A stretch of DNA of 5,681 nt, from contig CAZPSL010000218.1 of the NCBI GenBank assembly GCA_964589145.1, positions 1 to 5,681 on the forward strand, in the 5' to 3' direction. Source of the stretch: UBA11858 sp964589145 (lineage in GTDB: Bacteria; Chloroflexota; Anaerolineae; Anaerolineales; UBA11858). Within the stretch, counting starts at the first letter, position 1, and each line of letters begins with the position of its first letter. The notes beneath the pieces are model-generated. The model did not search any database. It was given only the letters and a program-made list of their open reading frames with translations, and was not told the DNA's origin. Positions 1 through 5,589 of the stretch are shown piece by piece. A program made the translations under genes and the position numbers.

Positions 1-75
1 CCCATGGGAGACTCATCCTACCATATCTGCTCATTACGTGGTATTTTAGATTTATACCCGCACAGGTAAACGCGA

Positions 76-105
76 TTGAAACTATTGCCGATGCGACAGC
101 ATATT
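76..105 (+). promoter_or_regulatory. Possible sigma70-type promoter for the EIIC-EAL gene
   Basis: TTGAAA at 76-81 (5 of 6 to the -35 consensus) is followed after 18 nt by CATATT at 100-105 (4 of 6 to the -10 consensus). This would start transcription near 112, leaving a leader of about 80 nt before the ATG at 194. The rest of 1-193 shows no convincing gene. The match is by eye only, and such matches are common by chance in AT-richer DNA. Confidence 0.3.
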
Positions 106-193
106 CGGATCATCCCTGAATTCTGTTGCAGCAAACCATTGCTCAGAGCGAACGCCCTAACAGGACTGACCGTAGAAGACCAGGGAACAAACC

Positions 194-2209
194 ATGAACC
201 CACTACTGGAAATACATCGTGATAAAGATACGCGCTTTATCATTGCTCTCCAGGAATCGCTAATCGCTCTGGCGCCGTTTTTTATTTTGCTGTCATTCCT
301 GACTTTGGTGTTTCGGCTGCCGGCTTATTTTGGGCTGGATTTGTGGGGTGAAAGTTCTGCGTTGGAAACGGTATTGAGAACCTCTCGCTTTTTTTCCTCC
401 GTTTTACTTGTTGTTTCTGTTGCGTATCATTTTGCGCTGCGTTACGATGTTGATCGTCCGGTTTCTATCTTTCTCGCGCTGCTCTCTTTTTTCAGCGTAC
501 AATCGCTTTTAGCGGGAGAACAAGTTGGCACTTTGCCCCCTTTGCCCGTCAATATCGAATTTCGGCAGATAGCCATCCCGATTGCTTCGGTTTTTGTTCT
601 TCAGGCATTGTCACCATACCTGAATCTTCCACTTGAAGATTGGAAATGCAGTATTTACCCTTGCCGGATATTTCAATACATTATTACTTTTTTTGTCGCT
701 TACCTGCTGCTGATTTTTGCTGGCGTACTGGTGCATCAGGCATGGGAAGTACTGGCTGAGTGGGGAAGAGCCATCATTTCTTTTTCCCTGCCATCCATTA
801 TTCTCCTGGAATGGAGGGCATTGGTGGTTCAGACGTTTTGGTTTTTCGGAATCCACGGGCAGCGAATTGCCAATACAATTATGGATACATCTTTTCTGGC
901 TGAGGAGGTTTTCCCCAACCTGCTGTACAGACAGTTCTATCGGTTGTTTGCTGTCTCCGGCGGTTCCGGGATGGGACTGGCGATACTGATTGCACTGTAC
1001 ATCAAAGGGCGGGATGTGTATAGCCAGAAAATTGTTCGCGTCTCTACGCCTTTTGCTCTTTTTAACATCAATACTTTGCTCATTTACGCGCTGCCGATTG
1101 TGCTTAACCGGTTTTTATTGATCCCGTTTATTTTGGTCCCGTTGCTTAACCTTGCCATTGCCTACCTGACCCTTTCAGTTTGGCCTGTTACCTTTTATGT
1201 ATCTGAAGTAGATTGGATGATGCCGCCCTTCGTAGACGCCTGGATTGTCAGCAACGGGAATGTCCGCCTGCTGTTGTTGCAGGGTGCGCTTTTGTCTCTC
1301 AGCGTTTTGATATACCTGCCTTTTGTGAAGCGGTTTTCAGCCATACGATCAATTAATTACCATCTGGAAAATCTGAACCACAATTTGGAAATCACGGAAT
1401 CTTTGCAGATTTTCAGGGACCTGAAATTGCACAAGGCACAGCACGAAGTCATCGAAGCCAATTCGCGCCTGGATCAGATCATCAAATCCCTGTCAAGAGA
1501 AACGCTGCTGGTTTATTACCAGCCGCAAGTAGAGATTCATCATCGCCGCTGCGATAAATTTGAAGCACTGCTGCGCGTTCAACTTTCAGATGGACGAATT
1601 GTGTCACCTTTCTTTCTGGACGATCTGGAAAGCGCAGGCTTATCTCCGGCCATTGATTTGTGGGTATGTCAGGAAGTGAAATCGCACTTGCAAAGTTGGG
1701 CACTCAAAAACTACACGCCGCAAATTGCCATTAACCTGCACCCGGATACAACCAACAACAGGGAAATCATCGAACAAATTATCACCGTACTGGATGGAAT
1801 GGATATCGAATTTGAAATTGTTGAACGGTCCCTGCTGGATGGGGAACACGTCAGCAAGAACCTGGAAAAGTTAAGACAACACGGTTTCAGTATCGCCATA
1901 GATGATTTTGGCAAGGGCTATTTTAGTTATTACACGCTCGCGAACATCCATGCCGATGTCATCAAAATAGACCAAAGTTTAATTGAATTGTTGCAACGGC
2001 AAAAAGGCCTGGCAATTTGGCAGCATATGATCAATTTATGCCACGATTTGCAAATTCAAACAATCGCAGAGGGGGTGGAAACACCAGAACAATTGACGCT
2101 GTTGTCCAAAATGGGAATAGACCTGGTACAGGGATTTTATTTTTCGGAGGCAATTCCCGTGTCGCAGGTTCACCACTACTACCAATCCGGTCCGTGCAAA
2201 GATAACTAG
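194..2209 (+). CDS. PTS EIIC-like membrane domain fused to an EAL cyclic-di-GMP phosphodiesterase
   Basis: 671 residues. Residues ~10-380 are very hydrophobic, with about ten membrane segments, and resemble the lactose/cellobiose-type PTS permease EIIC: FWFFGIHG at 215-222, an SGGSGMGLAI stretch at 255-264, NINTLLIYALPIVLN at 291-305 and LLIPFILVPLLNLAIAYL at 308-325. Residues ~385-435 are a charged, helical linker. Residues ~436-665 are an EAL domain with all expected metal and catalytic positions: E457 (EALLR), N514, E541 and E544, D570/D571 (DDFGKGY), K591 (KID), E626 (EGVE) and Q646 (QGF). It should therefore hydrolyse cyclic-di-GMP at the cytoplasmic face of the inner membrane. There is no GGDEF, EIIA or EIIB domain. 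In sugar-transporting EIICs the NIN motif is followed by Glu-Pro; here it is Thr294-Leu295, while His221 is kept. Sugar sensing is therefore inferred, and transport looks doubtful. The start is supported by AGGGA at 182-186, 7 nt upstream. G+C is lower than in the neighbouring genes. Confidence 0.93.
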   Translation: MNPLLEIHRDKDTRFIIALQESLIALAPFFILLSFLTLVFRLPAYFGLDLWGESSALETVLRTSRFFSSVLLVVSVAYHFALRYDVDRPVSIFLALLSFFSVQSLLAGEQVGTLPPLPVNIEFRQIAIPIASVFVLQALSPYLNLPLEDWKCSIYPCRIFQYIITFFVAYLLLIFAGVLVHQAWEVLAEWGRAIISFSLPSIILLEWRALVVQTFWFFGIHGQRIANTIMDTSFLAEEVFPNLLYRQFYRLFAVSGGSGMGLAILIALYIKGRDVYSQKIVRVSTPFALFNINTLLIYALPIVLNRFLLIPFILVPLLNLAIAYLTLSVWPVTFYVSEVDWMMPPFVDAWIVSNGNVRLLLLQGALLSLSVLIYLPFVKRFSAIRSINYHLENLNHNLEITESLQIFRDLKLHKAQHEVIEANSRLDQIIKSLSRETLLVYYQPQVEIHHRRCDKFEALLRVQLSDGRIVSPFFLDDLESAGLSPAIDLWVCQEVKSHLQSWALKNYTPQIAINLHPDTTNNREIIEQIITVLDGMDIEFEIVERSLLDGEHVSKNLEKLRQHGFSIAIDDFGKGYFSYYTLANIHADVIKIDQSLIELLQRQKGLAIWQHMINLCHDLQIQTIAEGVETPEQLTLLSKMGIDLVQGFYFSEAIPVSQVHHYYQSGPCKDN

Positions 2210-2212
2210 CCG

Positions 2213-2986
2213 ATGATTGTTGTAAACTCTCCTCTTCCTCACATCGTCCAGATCACCGTCTCGCGCCCGCGCGTCCGCAACGCCCTGGATTGGGAGACAA
2301 TGGACGCCTTTGCGGAGACCGTCGCCCGCCTGGAAAATCGCCCTGGCCTGCGCGCCGTCATCCTGACCGGCGGAGGTGGCACCTTTATCTCCGGCGGGGA
2401 TTTGCGCGCCCTGCACGGTGCGGTCAGCGAGGCTGACGGGGCGCGGCTGGTCGCGAGCATGACCGCGGCTCTCAACCGCCTCGCTGCACTGCCGTTCCCG
2501 GTCATCGCCGCGATTGACGGCGCGGCCCGCGGCGGCGGCGCGGAAATTGCCCTGGCTTGCGATTTGCGCATCATGGCAAGCGATGCCACTATCGGGTTTG
2601 TGCAAATCTCCCTGGGGTTGATGCCCGGCTGGGGTGGAACGCGGCGGCTCTGGCAGCAGGTTGGCTACAGCCGCGCCCTGCTTTGGCTGACCACCGGCGC
2701 GGTGCTGACCGCCGGGGAAGCCCGCTGGCACGGGCTGGTTGATGAACTCGCGCCTCCCGGCGAAGCCCTCCCCGCCGCGCTGGAACTGGCAGAGCGCATT
2801 GCCGCACAGCATCCCCCGGCGGTGCGGGCAATCAAGCGCACGCTGCGCAACTACGCGGAAAACATCACCCCGCCCCGGGCCGAGCAAGCCGAGCGGGATG
2901 CCTTCCCGCCGCTCTGGGTGGATGAATACCATCTTCAGGCCGTGGAGCGGTTCTTGCAGCGAAAAAGCAGCAGGCCAAAAGGTTAA
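2213..2986 (+). CDS. Enoyl-CoA hydratase/isomerase (crotonase) family protein
   Basis: 257 residues, the usual length for a single-domain crotonase. It begins with the family's N-terminal strand and SRPRVRNALD (17-26). The two oxyanion-hole regions are at FISGGDL (58-64) and GAARGGGAEIALACD (103-117), and MPGWGGTRRL (137-146) and a normal C-terminal helical region follow. Such proteins bind acyl-CoA thioesters and stabilise an enolate in the cytoplasm. Relative to rat mitochondrial enoyl-CoA hydratase, Glu144 is kept (E111) but Glu164 is Gln131 (in GFVQISLG), so a plain hydratase activity is not assured. An isomerase, decarboxylase or other acyl-CoA role is possible, and the substrate cannot be read from the sequence. 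The ATG lies 3 nt after the upstream stop with no clear Shine-Dalgarno, which suggests translational coupling. Codon use is GC-rich, in contrast to the preceding gene. Confidence 0.93.
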   Translation: MIVVNSPLPHIVQITVSRPRVRNALDWETMDAFAETVARLENRPGLRAVILTGGGGTFISGGDLRALHGAVSEADGARLVASMTAALNRLAALPFPVIAAIDGAARGGGAEIALACDLRIMASDATIGFVQISLGLMPGWGGTRRLWQQVGYSRALLWLTTGAVLTAGEARWHGLVDELAPPGEALPAALELAERIAAQHPPAVRAIKRTLRNYAENITPPRAEQAERDAFPPLWVDEYHLQAVERFLQRKSSRPKG

Positions 2987-3002
2987 TCGCCTTTCTGAGA
3001 AT

Positions 3003-3058
3003 GGGTGCAGGCAGAGGAGAGGGAAAACACCGCCGTTCTGCATCTTTTGCCTGCATCC
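3003..3058 (-). mobile_element. Element A: shortened copy of an inverted-repeat (MITE-like) element
   Basis: The left end GGGTGCAGGCAG faces a right end that reads GGATGCAGGCAAAAGATG on the other strand, giving a 56-bp unit with imperfect terminal inverted repeats. The reverse complement of 3021-3058 matches the left end of element B (3519-3556) at 32 of 38 positions by hand alignment. A therefore appears to be an internally deleted copy in the opposite orientation to B. Flanking direct repeats are not clear (CTGAGAAT on the left, TCCGAAAA on the right). It begins 16 nt after the crotonase stop. Confidence 0.55.
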
Positions 3059-3160
3059 TCCGAAAATTTGCTTTGCAGCGCACCGGATGAGTTTGGTACA
3101 ATTCATCGGGCACGTCAAACAGCCACAGAATCAAGACTTTCGCAGATGGTGGTTTGTGAC

Positions 3161-3189
3161 GTTTTGTGCGTACTGCGCGCGCACAAAAC
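3161..3189. repeat. Perfect 10-bp hairpin
   Basis: GTTTTGTGCG (3161-3170) pairs perfectly with CGCACAAAAC (3180-3189) around a 9-nt loop. No T-run follows, so it is not a standard terminator. Its loop region (GTACTGCGCGC) resembles that of the longer hairpin at 3384-3422 (GCACTCTGCGCGC), which may point to one repeat family. Confidence 0.5.
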
Positions 3190-3308
3190 ACCGCAGTTCC
3201 CTGCGTTTCAGCGAAAACCCTGAGAACCTATCCGAAAAATCACGATGCAACAAACCAGATATGTTTTGATATGCTGTGGCGACATTCCCCTCACCCCAAC
3301 CCCTCCCT

Positions 3309-3368
3309 GCCCTCACCCCTGACCCCTCTCCCAAAGGGAGAGGGGAACCAAAGCGGAAATTTTGGGGA
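3309..3368 (+). repeat. C-rich palindromic repeat, also present inside element C
   Basis: The 60-nt unit has a perfect 10-bp hairpin at its centre: CCCCTCTCCC (3323-3332), loop AAA, GGGAGAGGGG (3336-3345). It then runs through GGAACCAAAGCGG into an AAATTTTGGGG end. Its reverse complement matches 5361-5420 at 53 of 60 positions by hand alignment. C-rich sequence continues upstream to about 3287 and extends the likeness. Two copies of this length in 5.7 kb indicate a dispersed repeat; its function is unknown. Confidence 0.75.
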
Positions 3369-3383
3369 GGAGCATCGAAAAGT

Positions 3384-3422
3384 GTGATGTTGTCGGCGCA
3401 CTCTGCGCGCCGACAACATCAC
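3384..3422. repeat. Perfect 16-bp hairpin
   Basis: GTGATGTTGTCGGCGC (3384-3399) and GCGCCGACAACATCAC (3407-3422) are exact reverse complements around the 7-nt loop ACTCTGC. The arms are too long and too perfect to be chance. The downstream sequence (TACAGCACATCC) lacks a T-run, so a palindromic repeat unit or a factor-assisted 3' end is likelier than an intrinsic terminator. Confidence 0.75.
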
Positions 3423-3430
3423 TACAGCAC

Positions 3431-3458
3431 ATCCCCCCTTCCTTGGGGAAGGGGGGAT
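3431..3458. repeat. C-run/G-run hairpin
   Basis: ATCCCCCCTTCC (3431-3442) pairs perfectly with GGAAGGGGGGAT (3447-3458) around TTGG. A second ACAGGGGGGATGGGG follows at 3459-3473 and could compete for the C-rich arm. It belongs with the other C/G-rich palindromes of this intergenic region. Confidence 0.6.
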
Positions 3459-3518
3459 ACAGGGGGGATGGGGTAACATACCATATTGATACGCTTGTAA
3501 CAACACACATATCCGAAT

Positions 3519-3653
3519 GGGTGCAAGCAAAAGATGTAGAACGATGGTGTTTCCCCCTACCCTGCCCTCCCCTCGCCGGGGGGAGGGTTGGGTGGGGGGA
3601 AAGGAAGCAGAGCCTATACGACTGCCCAATTTCTACAACATTTGCCTGCACCC
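3519..3653 (+). mobile_element. Element B: MITE-like element with terminal inverted repeats and target duplication
   Basis: The 135-bp unit has ends GGGTGCAAGCAAAAGATG (left) and, on the other strand, GGGTGCAGGCAAATGTTG (right). It contains no gene. The interior is a long hairpin with 23-nt arms (3550-3572 and 3580-3602, 20 of 23 paired) around a 7-nt loop. It is bounded exactly by ATCCGAAT (3511-3518) and GTCCGAAT (3654-3661), a 7-of-8 direct repeat expected of a target-site duplication. The right-end segment (3620-3653) matches the left end of element C (5293-5326) at 29 of 34 positions when reversed. No transposase is in the window, so the element would need one encoded elsewhere. Confidence 0.7.
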
Positions 3654-3676
3654 GTCCGAATTTTCGGATAGACATT

Positions 3677-3682
3677 AAGGAG
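3677..3682 (+). promoter_or_regulatory. Ribosome binding site of the oxidoreductase gene
   Basis: AAGGAG lies 5 nt before the ATG at 3688. It is the clearest Shine-Dalgarno in the window and fixes the start of the oxidoreductase. It begins only 15 nt after the right direct repeat of element B, so any promoter for this gene lies within or beyond that element. Confidence 0.85.
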
Positions 3683-3687
3683 AAAAC

Positions 3688-5244
3688 ATGCCAGATTATG
3701 ACGTCATCGTCATCGGTTCCGGCGCGGGCGGGCTGACCGCCGCCGTCGCGCTGGCACAGGCCGGGAAGAAGGTGCTGGTCTGCGAGCAGCACGAAGTCCC
3801 CGGCGGGTGGACGCATTCATTCACCCTCAACGGCTACCGCTTCAGCCCCGGAGTCCACTACATCGGAGAACTGCACGAGGGCGGCTCTCTGCGCTGGATT
3901 TACGAGGGCCTGGGAGTCACCCAGGATTTGAAGTTCTGCGAACTCAACCCGGAGGGTTTCGACCACATCTTCGTCGGCGGGGAGCGCTTCGATATCCCCG
4001 CTGGCAAGGAGCGCTTCGCCGCCCGCCTGAAGGAACGCTTCCCGCACGAGGCGGAGGGCATTGACGGCTACATCCGCACCGTGGACGAGATGATGGAGAC
4101 CCTCGGCAGCCCCAAATCTGTGGCTTCGATGATGTACTGGGGGCGGCGCAGCGGCCAGGATCTGATAGACAAATTCATCTCCGACCCGCTGCTCAAGGCG
4201 TTTCTCGCCGGGCAGGCCGGAGATTACGGAATGCCGCCTGCCGACACGCTCTCCTACCTGCACGCGGGGATCGTGCATCACTACTTCAACGGCGGCTATT
4301 ACCCTCAGGGCGGAGCATTCGCCATCCCGCGGGCGTTTTCGCGGGCCTTGAAGCGCGCCGGGGGCGAGATTCGCCTGCAAACCCCGGTGACGCGCATCCT
4401 GGTAAAGGACGGGAAAGTCTATGGGGTGGAACTCCCCGGCGGGGAAACGGTCACTTCCGAATACGTGATCAGCAACGCCGATCCCGCGGTCACCTTCGAA
4501 AAACTGGTCGGGCGCGGGCATCTCAGCCGGAAACTGCGCCGCAAACTGGATAAAACGGTCTATTCCACCTCGGCGCTGAGCCTCTTCTTCGCCGTGGATA
4601 TGGATTTGCGCGCCGCCGGGCTGGATTCCGGCAACTACTGGTACTACGACCACGAAGACATCAACAAACTCTACCGCCAGGGGCAGAGCGATTACGTGCT
4701 GCACGCCGAGATGCCGGAGGCGCTGTTCCTGACCGTTACCACCCTCAAAGACCCATCCAAGATGCACAAAACCGGCCCCGCGGCGGGACACCACACCTGC
4801 GAGGCGTTCACCTTTGTGGGATACGACGCGTTCGAAAAGTGGGCTGGCGGCGCGCCTGGAAACCGCCCCGCTGAGTACGAAGCCATGAAGGAAGACCTGG
4901 CCTGGCGGATGTTCCGCGCCCTGGAGAAGCGCATTCCCGGCATCAGCGAGCATGTGGTTTTCTGGAACCTGGGCACCCCGCTGACCAATGAGTTCTACAT
5001 CAACGCCACCCGCGGCAGTTTGTACGGAATCGAAAAGAACAGGAAGCAGGTCGGCCCTTGGGCGTATCCCGCCAAAACCGAGATTGACGGCTTGCTGATG
5101 TGCGGCGCGAGCACCCGCAGTTTCGGCGTTTCCGGCGCCACCAAAACCGGCCTGGATGCTGCCAAAGCCATCCTGAAATGCAAAACCTCGGATTTGATGA
5201 CCCAAAACAGCCCGCCGCTGGAGATCATCCGCGCGGAAAGTTGA
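3688..5244 (+). CDS. FAD-dependent oxidoreductase, phytoene desaturase/retinol saturase/carotenoid isomerase superfamily
   Basis: 518 residues, typical for this superfamily. The N-terminus is a dinucleotide-binding Rossmann unit, DVIVIGSGAGGLTAA (5-19), with the ribose-binding acidic residue at E33 and VPGGW at 37-41. RFSPGVHYIGEL (51-62) is typical of the retinol saturase/carotenoid isomerase-like branch rather than classical CrtI. QGGAFAIPRAF (207-217) begins the second FAD/substrate section. The C-terminal flavin motif is DGLLMCGAS (467-475), followed by FGVSGATKTGLDAA (479-492). Such enzymes desaturate, saturate or isomerise polyene or other hydrophobic chains at the membrane surface using FAD. 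The substrate cannot be assigned: no carotenoid synthesis gene is next to it, so a carotenoid role is only a family-level guess. The start is set by AAGGAG 5 nt upstream. It appears to be transcribed alone, with repeat elements on both sides. Confidence 0.93.
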   Translation: MPDYDVIVIGSGAGGLTAAVALAQAGKKVLVCEQHEVPGGWTHSFTLNGYRFSPGVHYIGELHEGGSLRWIYEGLGVTQDLKFCELNPEGFDHIFVGGERFDIPAGKERFAARLKERFPHEAEGIDGYIRTVDEMMETLGSPKSVASMMYWGRRSGQDLIDKFISDPLLKAFLAGQAGDYGMPPADTLSYLHAGIVHHYFNGGYYPQGGAFAIPRAFSRALKRAGGEIRLQTPVTRILVKDGKVYGVELPGGETVTSEYVISNADPAVTFEKLVGRGHLSRKLRRKLDKTVYSTSALSLFFAVDMDLRAAGLDSGNYWYYDHEDINKLYRQGQSDYVLHAEMPEALFLTVTTLKDPSKMHKTGPAAGHHTCEAFTFVGYDAFEKWAGGAPGNRPAEYEAMKEDLAWRMFRALEKRIPGISEHVVFWNLGTPLTNEFYINATRGSLYGIEKNRKQVGPWAYPAKTEIDGLLMCGASTRSFGVSGATKTGLDAAKAILKCKTSDLMTQNSPPLEIIRAES

Positions 5245-5292
5245 GGGTTGTGAGAGTTTTTCACCTCAGATGCATGGAGATTTTGTGATGCT

Positions 5293-5478
5293 GGATGCAG
5301 GCAAAAGATGCAGAAATCGGGCAGTCACATGGACATTGCTTCCACGCCCCTCCCTTGCCCTCCCAAAATTTTCCGCTTTGGTTCCCCTCTCCCGAAGGGA
5401 GATGGGTTAGGGGTGAGGGCCGGGGGGAGGGTTGGGTGGGAGGGAACACAGGCGTTTCTACAACATTTGCGTACACCC
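5293..5478 (-). mobile_element. Element C: MITE-like element, opposite orientation to B, with a repeat in its centre
   Basis: The 186-bp unit begins GGATGCAGGCAAAAGATG, and its right end reads GGGTGTACGCAAATGTTG on the other strand. The left end, through AGAAATCGGGCAGTC, matches the right end of B reversed. The right end, reversed (AGAAACGCCTGTGTTCCC), resembles the left end of B. C is therefore B-like but inverted. GTGATGCT (5285-5292) and GCGATGCT (5480-5487) are a 7-of-8 direct repeat flanking it, with one unassigned base at 5479. It is longer than B because a 60-nt palindromic repeat (5361-5420) occupies the centre. It starts 48 nt after the oxidoreductase stop. Confidence 0.68.
5361..5420 (-). 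repeat. Palindromic repeat nested in element C
   Basis: The reverse complement of the unit at 3309-3368, identical at 53 of 60 positions by hand alignment, including a 21-nt identical stretch at 5373-5393. The hairpin is TCTCCC (5388-5393), loop GAA, GGGAGA (5397-5402). The loop differs from the other copy (AAA/TTT versus GAA) while the inner stem is kept. That is the pattern expected if the hairpin matters, though two copies cannot prove it. Element B has no equivalent, so the unit looks inserted into, or exchanged with, the loop of element C. Confidence 0.7.
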
Positions 5479-5528
5479 TGCGATGCTGATTTCTTCGTGA
5501 ACTCCGTGGTTGACGCTTCACGCACACA

Positions 5529-5581
5529 CCTGCAACCTTCAACCTGCAACCTTCAACCTGTAACCTTCAACCTGCAACCTT
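5529..5581 (+). repeat. Tandem repeat of a 14-bp unit (heptamer pairs)
   Basis: The unit CCTGCAACCTTCAA occurs at 5529-5542 and 5543-5556, with one change (GTAACC) at 5557-5570, and a partial fourth copy runs to 5581. At finer scale it alternates the heptamers CAACCTG and CAACCTT. It ends 8 nt before the next ATG, so it makes up the immediate leader of that gene and leaves no room for a normal Shine-Dalgarno. Confidence 0.9.
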
Positions 5582-5589
5582 ACACCCGC

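Larger units (their letters stand above)
2987..3687. other. Non-coding, repeat-rich intergenic region
   Basis: No credible gene is present. ORFs here run through palindromes in several frames and have no family resemblance. The region holds a short inverted-repeat element (3003-3058), a hairpin (3161-3189), a C-rich palindromic repeat (3309-3368), a long perfect hairpin (3384-3422), a C-run/G-run hairpin (3431-3458), element B (3519-3653) and the ribosome binding site of the next gene. About 3067-3160 and 3190-3290 show nothing recognisable. No hairpin followed by a T-run was found, so there is no classical intrinsic terminator. Confidence 0.8.
5245..5589. other. Non-coding, repeat-rich intergenic region
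   Basis: After a 48-nt unremarkable spacer this holds element C (5293-5478), a short spacer including TTCGTGAACTCCGTGGTTGA at 5494-5513, and a heptamer tandem repeat (5529-5581) that runs to the next start codon. From memory, phrases like the one at 5494 recur between genes in several bacterial genomes; this was not checked. The frame of the next gene is open through the whole interval, but the repeats argue against coding. Confidence 0.7.

Noticed and set aside
3..119. Frame open from the window edge to TGA at 117, possibly the tail of an upstream gene
   Set aside because: Thirty-eight codons with no recognisable motif; an open stretch of this length is expected by chance.
18..203. 61-codon minus-strand open frame upstream of the EIIC-EAL gene
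   Set aside because: It overlaps the start of the EAL gene, has no ribosome binding site that I can see and no family resemblance.
2978..2994. AAAGG/CCTTT inverted repeat over the crotonase stop as a terminator
   Set aside because: Only 5 weak base pairs with a 7-nt loop and no T-run after it.
2036..3118. 360-codon minus-strand open frame across the EAL/crotonase junction
   Set aside because: It overlaps two well-supported + strand genes, has no family resemblance and runs into repeat DNA.
3817..5205. 462-codon open frame on the minus strand opposite the oxidoreductase
   Set aside because: It is a GC-rich shadow of the + strand gene; it has no recognisable motif, while the + strand has clear FAD-binding motifs and a strong ribosome binding site.
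3287..5478. CRISPR array suggested by repeated C-rich/G-rich motifs
   Set aside because: The repeats are dispersed, imperfect, in both orientations and not regularly spaced; no cas gene is present.
5245..5589. Long upstream extension of the last gene (frame open since the oxidoreductase stop)
   Set aside because: The extension would translate element C and the tandem repeat, and the ATG at 5590 gives a family-like N-terminus.
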